NCBI GenBank assembly: GCA_016297535.1
Contig: JAEDGL010000115.1
Location: 1-7,554 of the forward strand
Length of the DNA: 7,554 nt
Source of the DNA: Clostridia bacterium
GTDB taxonomy: Bacteria; Bacillota; Clostridia; Christensenellales; Aristaeellaceae
Direction: 5' to 3'
Shown here: positions 1 through 4,855 of the stretch, in pieces
Position numbering within the stretch: position 1 is the first letter of the stretch
Layout of the letters: each line of letters starts with the position of its first letter
Translations under genes and position numbers: made by a program
The notes under the pieces: generated by a model
The model's input: the letters and a program-made list of their open reading frames with translations, nothing else
The model's database searches: none
Told to the model about the DNA's origin: nothing

Positions 1-253
1 GATAGGCGATGGCCGGGGTAGGCAGCACCTCCACCAGCACCGCGCGCGCGCCCACGGAGCAGATGCCCGCCACCAGCGCGCTTTCCAGCATTTCGCCGCT
101 GATGCGCGTATCGCGGCCCACCAGAATGGTGGGGCGGTGCACATCGCTTGCCAGCACATAGGCGCTTGCCTGACCCAAACGGTAGGCGAGATCGCAGGTC
201 AAATCCCGGTTGGCAATGCCGCGCACGCCATCGGTTCCGAACATTCTGGCCAT
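1..253 (-). CDS. glmM: Phosphoglucosamine mutase, N-terminal part (runs off left edge)
   Basis: GlmM converts glucosamine-6-phosphate to glucosamine-1-phosphate in the cytoplasm, on the way to UDP-GlcNAc and peptidoglycan. The visible protein is 84 residues out of about 450 expected. It opens with the family hallmark MARMFGTDGVRGIAN, followed by GRDTRISGEMLESAL near residues 46-60 and a PTPAIAY stretch at the window edge, all typical of the first domain of the alpha-D-phosphohexomutase family. The active-site phosphoserine loop (about residue 100) lies outside the window. The ATG at 253-251 is chosen because GGGAGGAA sits 8 bases upstream; the nearby in-frame ATG at 244 has no such site. A terminator upstream (314-348) separates it from the isomerase gene, so it is probably expressed from its own promoter. 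Assignment from sequence is firm; only the 3' part is unseen. Confidence 0.94.
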   Translation of the reverse strand, partial: MARMFGTDGVRGIANRDLTCDLAYRLGQASAYVLASDVHRPTILVGRDTRISGEMLESALVAGICSVGARAVLVEVLPTPAIAY

Positions 254-286
254 TGGTTGGTTCCTCCCTGCACAAAAGCATGTCGT

Positions 287-292
287 ATTATA
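287..292 (-). promoter_or_regulatory. Candidate -10 box for glmM
   Basis: On the minus strand a perfect TATAAT lies about 35 bases ahead of the glmM start and just after the terminator at 314-348. No good -35 hexamer is found 16-18 bases further upstream (the sequence there is CCTTTT/GCCTTT-like), so this is a weak or activator-dependent promoter at best. A second, poorer GATAAT is at 302-297. The call is inference from position and the -10 match only. Confidence 0.4.
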
Positions 293-313
293 TCGTATTA
301 TCCCGGGGAAAAG

Positions 314-348
314 GCAGGGAGGACGGCCGCACGGGTCGTCCTCCCTGC
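314..348 (-). terminator. Hairpin terminator after the isomerase-like gene
   Basis: A perfect 12-bp stem (GCAGGGAGGACG at 314-325, CGTCCTCCCTGC at 337-348) closes an 11-base loop. On the minus strand it is followed by CTTTTCCCC, a short T run. It lies 26 bases after the stop codon of the isomerase-like gene and before glmM, which suits transcription termination for the former. The T run is short, so termination may be partial and allow some read-through into glmM. Confidence 0.65.
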
Positions 349-373
349 TGCGTTTGTTTCCTCAACGCTTATG

Positions 374-1342
374 TTATGCCCAGAAAACGTCGGTATTCTT
401 CGCCTCAAAGGTAAGCACTTCCTTGAGGAAGCTGATGGCCTTCTGCAGGCCCTCGTTGGGGGTCATCAGGCTGTCCTCATGCTCGATGGAAAGCACATCG
501 TCGTAGCCCACCAGGCGCAGGGCGCTTACGATATCCTTCCACACGGCATAGTCGTGGCCGTAGCCAACGCTGCGGAAGATCCAGCTGCGGTTGATCTCCT
601 GCGTAAAGTTCTTGGTATCCAGCACGCCGTTGACGGGGCAGTTGATGGGATCGATCTTGGTATCCTTGGCGTGGAAGAAATAGATGGCGTCGCCCAGGTA
701 GCGGATGGCCGCCACGGGATCGATGCCCTGCCAGAACAGGTGGCTGGGGTCGAAGTTTGCGCCGATCAGCGGACCCACGGCCTTGCGCAGGCGCATGAGG
801 GTTTCGGGGTTGTACACGCAGAAGCCCGGATGCATCTCAAAGGCGATCTTTTCGATGCCATGAGCCGCGGCGAACGCGCTGGTCTCGCGCCAGTAGGGAA
901 TAAGCACCTCGTTCCACTGATAATCCAGAATTTTGGGATAATCATCCGGCCAGGCGCAGGTTACCCAGTTGGGGGTCTTGTCCTCCGGGCAGCCGCCGGG
1001 GCAGCCGGAGAAGGTGATAATGCGCTTTACGCCCAGCTTTTCGGCCAGCAGCACCGCGCCCACAAAATCATCGTGGAAGCGCTTGGCCACCTGGGGATCG
1101 GGGTGCACGGCGTTGCCGTGGGTGCTCAGGGCGGAGATTTCCAGATGGTTCTTTTCCAGCACCGCCTTGAAATGCTCCAGCTTTTCCTCATCGTTCAAAA
1201 GCACGGCGGGATCGCAATGCGCCTTGCCGGGAAAGCCGCCGCAGCCGATTTCCACCGCCTGCACGCCGCTGTCGGCCAGGTACTTCATCGCATCTTCAAA
1301 GGACATACCGGCCAGTACCGGGTTGAATACGCCAAGTTTCAT
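374..1342 (-). CDS. Sugar phosphate isomerase/epimerase-like TIM-barrel protein (322 aa)
   Basis: The protein belongs to the xylose isomerase-like TIM-barrel superfamily (also called AP endonuclease family 2), which includes IolE-like dehydratases and ketose epimerases. The barrel starts directly with MKLGVFNPVLAGMSFEDAMK and shows the expected strand ends AVEIGCGG (29-36), SALSTHGN (70-77), IITFSGCPGG (108-117), IAFEMHPG (166-173), GANFDPSHL (194-202), FFHAKDT (222-228) and VLSIEHED (283-290). The probable metal ligands are Glu169, Asp198, His224 and Glu287. No signal peptide or membrane segment is seen, so it should be cytoplasmic. The length is normal for the family. The ATG at 1342 follows AAGGAGGATG at an 8-base spacing. 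Family placement is strong; the substrate cannot be read from the sequence, and no sugar kinase, transporter or inositol gene lies beside it in this window. It is monocistronic, bounded by its own promoter and terminator. Confidence 0.8.
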   Translation of the reverse strand: MKLGVFNPVLAGMSFEDAMKYLADSGVQAVEIGCGGFPGKAHCDPAVLLNDEEKLEHFKAVLEKNHLEISALSTHGNAVHPDPQVAKRFHDDFVGAVLLAEKLGVKRIITFSGCPGGCPEDKTPNWVTCAWPDDYPKILDYQWNEVLIPYWRETSAFAAAHGIEKIAFEMHPGFCVYNPETLMRLRKAVGPLIGANFDPSHLFWQGIDPVAAIRYLGDAIYFFHAKDTKIDPINCPVNGVLDTKNFTQEINRSWIFRSVGYGHDYAVWKDIVSALRLVGYDDVLSIEHEDSLMTPNEGLQKAISFLKEVLTFEAKNTDVFWA

Positions 1343-1404
1343 GGAACAAACATCCTCCTTTTAACCATTGTTGGATGATAGAAACGGATTCAGGATTCCC
1401 TGTC

Positions 1405-1433
1405 AGTATACACGTTTTCCCACAAAAAAGCAA
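1405..1433 (-). promoter_or_regulatory. Promoter of the isomerase-like gene
   Basis: On the minus strand TATACT (1410-1405) is preceded by TTGCTT (1433-1428) with a 17-base spacer. The -10 is good and the -35 is poor. The -35 region shares bases with the T run of the terminator at 1421-1455, so the preceding transcription unit ends where this one starts. The 5' leader would be about 55 bases long. Confidence 0.5.
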
Positions 1434-1455
1434 GCCGGCGCCAAAGCGCCGGTTT
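1421..1455 (-). terminator. Intrinsic terminator of the E2-like gene
   Basis: The hairpin CCGGCGC (1435-1441) / GCGCCGG (1446-1452) has a CAAA loop and is extended by a G-T and two A-T pairs at its base. On the minus strand the stem is followed, after CTTGC, by six T residues (1429-1424). It ends transcription coming from the acyltransferase-like gene. The 139-bp repeat copy 1 lies between that gene's stop and this hairpin. Confidence 0.7.
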
Positions 1456-1474
1456 CAGCGTATGAAAAAAGTCT

Positions 1475-1613
1475 GGGAGTTGTCAGAGGGGCCGCAGCCC
1501 CTCTGACTCTGGTTCGTATCGCCCGGCTTTGCCGGGCGGGCGGGGAGTTTTCGGCCTTGCCGAAAACATTTCCGCCAGTTCCCGGCGGAAAAGATCGCCG
1601 CAGGCGAGCTTTT
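1475..1613. repeat. 139-bp multi-hairpin dispersed repeat, copy 1
   Basis: This block matches 6972-7110 without gaps, with 7 differences in 139 bases by hand alignment (about 95% identity). It is a tight chain of five inverted repeats: 1482-1507 (11-bp stem, CGCA loop), 1521-1537 (7 bp, TTT loop), 1547-1567 (9 bp, 3-base loop), 1569-1591 (8 bp, 7-base loop) and 1595-1607 (5 bp, GCA loop, then GCTTTT). About 100 of 139 bases fall in hairpins. It has no convincing coding capacity. It lies in the 3' untranslated region of the minus-strand E2-like gene. It could be a MITE-like element, a REP-like repeat or a structured RNA; the window does not decide which. Confidence 0.9.
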
Positions 1614-1635
1614 CTGCCGCCCCAGGCCATAGGGC

Positions 1636-2556
1636 TTATGCCTTTACGGTTTCGCTGCCGGCTGCGGCGGTTCTCTCTGGCTTGGCGACATGGTACTCCG
1701 CGCCCTGATTGTAGTACACATGCTCGGGCGGGGTTTCCAGCGTTTCGGGATGCAGAATGCAGTGCTTCATGACCGCAAAAAATTTGGCGTAAACGGCGCC
1801 GGCGCACACGCGCTCATCGGCGGTAATGCCAATGGGCAGCTGGCACTTGCGCACCACATTGCCCTTGGCATCCACGGTGTTAAAGCGCTTGGGCACGCCC
1901 ATGCCGAAAAACAGGCTGGTGTTTCCAAAATTGTAGATGTGGTGGTACACGCGCATCAGGCCGATGGAGGCGTTGTTGGTAATGTACATGCTGGTGTGAA
2001 AGGGCAGCCCGTCCAGCAGCGCCTTGGGGCACAGGCCGTAGCGGTCCAGCAGCTTGACCACCCCAACCGCCAGATTGGGCAGAAACGGCACTTTCAGCAG
2101 CACGGAGGCCAAACTCAGCACAAAGCCGGAGGTTTCCTCCTTGCGGTTGGCCTCCACCGCGGCCTTGATGCGGGCGGATACATCAAAGATGGTATCCGAC
2201 GGATCAAAGAAGATCTTGGCGGTATTTTCCTTGATGCTGTCATCCCCGGTTTCCAGCAGCAGGGTAAAGCTTACGGTAAGCTCCTTGCGGTTGTAGAACT
2301 GCTTGTTCATCACAAAGCGATTGATTTCGGGTACCTGGGACACCGCGCGCACAAACGCGGCAATCACAATCTCCATAAAGGTGATTTTGGTTCCCTCGCG
2401 GCTTTTCTGGGCGATGTAGCGCATCAGGGGATCGTAATCCACATCGTAGTCCAGAAACACCTGTGCGTCGCAGCGCATGGGCATGATGTACGGCGTCATC
2501 TGCACAATGGGATCCAGGCCTTTCACTCGCCGTCCTTCCGGGCGAAATCCAAACAT
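1636..2556 (-). CDS. Stand-alone E2/CAT-fold acyltransferase-like protein with altered active site (306 aa)
   Basis: The protein resembles the catalytic domain of 2-oxoacid dehydrogenase E2 subunits and chloramphenicol acetyltransferase, a trimer-forming fold that normally moves acyl groups between CoA and an acceptor. It has no lipoyl or E3-binding domain. The family's ITFMEIVIAAFVRAV helix (58-72), a central region with SMYITNNASIG (189-199), the GMGVPKR strand (218-224) and the C-terminal LPIGITADERVCAGA (240-254) are recognisable. In catalytic relatives the last block is DHRVxDGA; here His is Glu248 and Asp is Ala252, so ordinary acyl transfer is doubtful. The start at 2556 is preferred because GGAAGGAG lies 4 bases upstream; an upstream in-frame ATG at 2637 would add 27 residues unlike the family and has no ribosome binding site. 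It is transcribed alone, divergent from the GntR operon. The substrate and role are unknown. Confidence 0.78.
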   Translation of the reverse strand: MFGFRPEGRRVKGLDPIVQMTPYIMPMRCDAQVFLDYDVDYDPLMRYIAQKSREGTKITFMEIVIAAFVRAVSQVPEINRFVMNKQFYNRKELTVSFTLLLETGDDSIKENTAKIFFDPSDTIFDVSARIKAAVEANRKEETSGFVLSLASVLLKVPFLPNLAVGVVKLLDRYGLCPKALLDGLPFHTSMYITNNASIGLMRVYHHIYNFGNTSLFFGMGVPKRFNTVDAKGNVVRKCQLPIGITADERVCAGAVYAKFFAVMKHCILHPETLETPPEHVYYNQGAEYHVAKPERTAAAGSETVKA

Positions 2557-2662
2557 GGCGCTCCTTCCTTTCGTTCCGGTAATGGCGTACCCGTGCGTTT
2601 GTGTAGAATGATGGCAGAATAATCGATCCAAAAGCAATGAAACCCGCCGGGCAGCTTGCCTT

Positions 2663-2692
2663 ATTTTAGTCCATTAGCACAAGATCCGTCAA
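2663..2692 (-). promoter_or_regulatory. Promoter of the E2-like gene
   Basis: On the minus strand TTGACG (2692-2687) and TAAAAT (2668-2663) are separated by 18 bases, a good sigma-A promoter. It predicts a leader of about 100 bases before the start at 2556. It faces away from the GntR operon promoter; the two -35 boxes are 23 bases apart and sit in a shared inverted repeat (2688-2720). Confidence 0.65.
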
Positions 2693-2715
2693 GCATAACT
2701 GTTTTGAAAAAATGC

Positions 2716-2743
2716 TTGACAGGCGGGATCGTCTGTATATAAT
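2716..2743 (+). promoter_or_regulatory. Promoter of the GntR/ABC operon
   Basis: TTGACA (2716-2721) and TATAAT (2738-2743) both match the sigma-A consensus perfectly, with a 16-base spacer. Transcription should begin near 2750, giving a leader of about 25 bases before the GTG start at 2775. The -10 lies inside the palindrome at 2733-2755, so it should be strong when the repressor is off and shut when it is bound. Confidence 0.88.
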
Positions 2744-2755
2744 GGTTATATACAG
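2733..2755. promoter_or_regulatory. Probable autoregulatory GntR (YtrA-type) operator
   Basis: A perfect inverted repeat has arms CTGTATATAA (2733-2742) and TTATATACAG (2746-2755) around a central TGG. It covers the -10 box and reaches past the transcription start of the operon that encodes a YtrA-type GntR regulator. GntR/YtrA proteins are known to bind two-fold symmetric sites carrying GTATA/TATAC-like half sites at their own promoters. The position fits repression by blocking RNA polymerase. That this particular GntR protein binds it is inference. Confidence 0.8.
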
Positions 2756-2774
2756 AGTTTACAGAGGTGACGGT

Positions 2775-3152
2775 GTGAACATACTCATCGATAACAAAAG
2801 CGGCGCTCCGATTTATGATCAGATCTATTCCCAGATCAAAAGCCAGATCATCAGCGGAGCGCTCCGGGAAAACGAGATGCTTCCCTCCATCCGTGGGCTG
2901 GCCAAGGATTTGCGCATCAGCTTCATTACAACGAAGCGCGCCTACGAGGAGCTGGAAAGAGAAGGCTTTATCTACACCCTGCCATCCAAGGGCTGCTATG
3001 TGGCGCCCAAGAACGTCGAGCTGCTACGGGAGGAAAACCTGAAAAGGATCGAGGATCATCTGGATCAGATCGCACAGCTTGCCGTTTCCTGCAATCTAAG
3101 CCGGGAAGACATTATGGAAATGGTTCGTTTCAGTTTGGAGGATCGAAAATGA
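2775..3152 (+). CDS. GntR family regulator, YtrA-type (125 aa)
   Basis: This is a short GntR repressor of the YtrA subfamily, which typically controls a co-transcribed ABC transporter. Residues 11-76 form the winged helix: APIYDQIYSQIKSQIISGAL, then ENEMLPSIRGLAKDLRIS, the recognition helix TTKRAYEELEREGFIY, and the wing SKGCYVAP. Residues 77-125 are a short helical tail for dimerisation, with no ligand-binding domain of the FadR or UTRA kind. The GTG start at 2775 is chosen because AGAGGTGA lies 4 bases upstream and because the promoter -10 (2738-2743) rules out the upstream in-frame ATGs at 2712 and 2742. Its stop overlaps the ATG of the ATPase gene (ATGA, 3149-3152), suggesting translational coupling. 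It probably represses its own operon through the palindrome at 2733-2755. Confidence 0.92.
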   Translation: MNILIDNKSGAPIYDQIYSQIKSQIISGALRENEMLPSIRGLAKDLRISFITTKRAYEELEREGFIYTLPSKGCYVAPKNVELLREENLKRIEDHLDQIAQLAVSCNLSREDIMEMVRFSLEDRK

Positions 3153-3991
3153 ACGCACTTGAAATCAAAAATCTTACGAAATCCTTTGATGGATTTCAGC
3201 TGGACCATCTCAACCTTGCCTTGCCCAGCGGCTGCATCATGGGACTGATTGGCGAAAACGGCGCGGGAAAGAGCACCACCATCCGGCTGATTCTGGATAT
3301 CCTGCACCGCGACAGCGGAACGGTGACCATCCTGGGCAAGGACAATCAGGAAAACATTCACCTGCTCAAGGAGGAAATCGGCGTGGTGATGGACGAGGTG
3401 GGCATTCCGGAATGCCTGACCGCCCATCAGGTTGGCAATGTGATGAAGCACACCTTCCAAAACTGGGATTGCGCCGAATACAACCGCCTGCTGGGCAAGC
3501 TGTCGCTGCCGGAGGGCAAGCCTTTCAAGGATTTTTCACGCGGCATGAAAATGAAGCTGGGCATTGCCATCGCCATGTCGCACCGGGCAAAGCTGCTCAT
3601 CCTGGACGAGGCCACCTCGGGGCTGGACCCGGTGGTTCGCGACGAGGTGCTCGAAATGCTCAGCGACTTTACCAGGGATGAAAACCATTCGATCCTGATT
3701 TCCTCCCATATTGTAAGCGATCTGGAAAAGCTGTGCGACTACATCGCCTTTTTGCACAGGGGCAAGCTGCTGCTTTGCGAGGAGAAGGATCTGCTGCTGG
3801 CCCAGTACGGCATTGTGCATTGCACGGCGGAGCAGCTGGACCGCCTGGACCCCTCCGCCGTTGCCTACCAGCGGCGTTCCCCCTACGGCGTGCAGGCGAT
3901 TGTGCGCCGTTCCTGCGTACCGCCGGAGGTATCTGTCAGCCCCATCAGCATCGAGGAGCTGTTCATCTTTATGGTCAAGGAGGCGCAATAA
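3149..3991 (+). CDS. ABC transporter ATP-binding protein (280 aa)
   Basis: This is the ATPase that powers the permease encoded next to it. It carries Walker A GENGAGKST (35-43), an ABC signature of unusual form FSRGM (129-133, in place of LSGGQ), Walker B LLILDEA (149-155), D-loop SGLD (157-160) and H-loop SSH (185-187). The usual glutamine of the Q-loop is not obvious: the region reads IGVVMDEVG (77-85), as in several YtrB/EcsA-like exporter ATPases. A C-terminal tail of about 70 residues follows the core. The start has TTGGAGG 7 bases upstream and overlaps the regulator's stop codon. The gene belongs to the GntR operon and is followed by a permease 1 base downstream. The substrate is unknown; relatives are tied to cell-envelope stress or peptide export. 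Confidence 0.95.
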   Translation: MNALEIKNLTKSFDGFQLDHLNLALPSGCIMGLIGENGAGKSTTIRLILDILHRDSGTVTILGKDNQENIHLLKEEIGVVMDEVGIPECLTAHQVGNVMKHTFQNWDCAEYNRLLGKLSLPEGKPFKDFSRGMKMKLGIAIAMSHRAKLLILDEATSGLDPVVRDEVLEMLSDFTRDENHSILISSHIVSDLEKLCDYIAFLHRGKLLLCEEKDLLLAQYGIVHCTAEQLDRLDPSAVAYQRRSPYGVQAIVRRSCVPPEVSVSPISIEELFIFMVKEAQ

Positions 3992-3992
3992 C

Positions 3993-4622
3993 ATGAAAGG
4001 GCTGCTGATCAAGGATTTGTACATGGTCAAAAAGTATTGCAGAAGCTATTTTCTGCTGATGGCGGTTTTCATTGGCGCATCGTTCTTTGCCACCGGCGAC
4101 AATCTGTTTTTCGTGTTCTACCCCTGCATGATTTCAGGCATGATTCCCGTTACCCTGCTTGGCTACGACGAGCGCAGCGGCTGGGACCGCTACTGCCGCA
4201 CGCTGCCTGTTTCCAAAGGGCAGATCGTATCGGTCAAGTACCTGATCGGGCTTGGCTTTCAGGTTCTGATCATCCTGCTCGTAGGCACCCTTCAGCTTGT
4301 CCGGATCTGCACCGGCGGCCCGATGAACCCCGGGGAATTCCTGCTGCTCATGGCGCTGCTGTTTATCGTGTCCTGCCTGTCCTCCTCCATCTGCCTGCCG
4401 TTTATGTTTAAGCTGGGGGTGGAAAAGGGCCGGGTTGCCTACTATGTGATGATCGGCTTTGTGTGCGCCGGCAGCTTTATCGCCTCCGGTATCTTCAGCG
4501 CCAGCCTGCGCTCTCCCATGCAGGGTCCCTTCGCCCTGCTCCTGGCCTGCCTTACATCGGCGGCGATCTACGCGCTGTCGTGGTATCTGTCCATTGTGTT
4601 TTTGCGCAAAAGAGAAATCTGA
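3993..4622 (+). CDS. ABC-2 type permease (209 aa, six predicted membrane segments)
   Basis: This is the membrane partner of the ATPase just upstream. After a short basic N-terminus (MKGLLIKDLYMVKKY) there are six hydrophobic segments near residues 17-33, 38-57, 82-103, 114-138, 148-170 and 178-204. Between segments 2 and 3 is the motif YDERSGWDRYCRTLPVSKGQ (58-77), typical of the ABC2_membrane_5 permease family, with its acidic-aromatic cluster and LPVS-K signature. The protein ends on a basic KREI tail. The ATG at 3993 is chosen for its AAGGAGG (3977-3983) 9 bases upstream and its position 1 base after the ATPase stop; an open frame extending upstream overlaps the ATPase and is not family-like. 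The operon ends at the terminator 4657-4700. What it moves is unknown. Confidence 0.88.
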   Translation: MKGLLIKDLYMVKKYCRSYFLLMAVFIGASFFATGDNLFFVFYPCMISGMIPVTLLGYDERSGWDRYCRTLPVSKGQIVSVKYLIGLGFQVLIILLVGTLQLVRICTGGPMNPGEFLLLMALLFIVSCLSSSICLPFMFKLGVEKGRVAYYVMIGFVCAGSFIASGIFSASLRSPMQGPFALLLACLTSAAIYALSWYLSIVFLRKREI

Positions 4623-4656
4623 CCCACAGCTGCCGGATATCCGGGCTTTCCTTGTG

Positions 4657-4700
4657 AAAAAAGGCTCTGCTGCAATTTGTTTTGCGGCAGAGCCTTTTTT
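4657..4700. terminator. Bidirectional terminator shared by two convergent operons
   Basis: A nearly perfect 19-bp stem pairs 4657-4675 with 4682-4700 across a 6-base loop; one pair is a T-G wobble. The outer six pairs are A-T, so each strand ends in six T residues. It ends the GntR/ABC operon on the plus strand (34 bases after its last stop) and the feoB operon on the minus strand. On the minus strand its first base is also the last base of the Cys-rich gene's TGA stop. Confidence 0.95.
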
Positions 4701-4855
4701 CATTGCTGCTGATGGCAGCCGCAGCTGCGGGCGGCGCATTCCCCGGCATGCGGACAGCCGATGCATTTGCGTCCGTGCTTTTTGGCCTTGTATACAGATC
4801 CGCCTGCGGCGGCCAGCACGCCTATCAGCACAAGCAGGGCAATCGCATTAGCCAT
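4700..4855 (-). CDS. FeoB-associated Cys-rich membrane protein (51 aa)
   Basis: This small gene encodes an N-terminal hydrophobic helix (MANAIALLVLIGVLAAAGGSV, about residues 3-22), then a basic YKAKKHGRK stretch, then a Cys-rich tail with cysteines at 31, 34, 40, 45 and 47 (CIGCPHAGEC and CGC). This layout matches the FeoB-associated Cys-rich membrane protein family, which often sits directly after feoB in Firmicutes and may help pass or sense iron; its exact role is not settled. AAAGGAGG (4869-4862) lies 6 bases before the ATG, inside feoB. The ATG overlaps the feoB stop by 8 bases (ATGGCTAA), so translation is likely coupled. The cysteine tail should face the cytoplasm if the positive-inside rule applies. 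The stop codon abuts the shared terminator. Confidence 0.88.
   Translation of the reverse strand: MANAIALLVLIGVLAAAGGSVYKAKKHGRKCIGCPHAGECAARSCGCHQQQ

Noticed and set aside
137..1378. Long open frame (413 codons) on the plus strand over glmM and the isomerase-like gene
   Set aside because: It crosses a promoter, a terminator and two well-supported minus-strand genes, and its protein is low-complexity without recognisable motifs.
1475..1613. CRISPR array or tandem repeat
   Set aside because: The hairpins differ in sequence from one another and there are no regularly spaced identical repeats; the similarity is between two distant whole blocks.
1368..1807. Open frames of 134 codons on each strand covering repeat copy 1
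   Set aside because: Both consist mostly of translated hairpin arms, are Arg/Pro-rich, and are not kept as equivalent frames in copy 2, so the repeat is not considered coding.
1690..2622. Plus-strand open frame of 310 codons opposite the E2-like gene
   Set aside because: It is an antisense shadow of a gene with a clear fold signature, rich in His/Gly/Gln, with no promoter or Shine-Dalgarno signal.
2557..2662. Riboswitch or attenuator in the roughly 100-base leader of the E2-like gene
   Set aside because: I find no strong stem-loop or known aptamer core in the leader, so it is left as an unexplained but plain 5' untranslated region.
2712..2774. Upstream in-frame ATG starts for the GntR regulator
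   Set aside because: They lie within the -35/-10 region, upstream of or at the predicted transcription start, so they would not be in the message; GTG at 2775 has a proper ribosome binding site.
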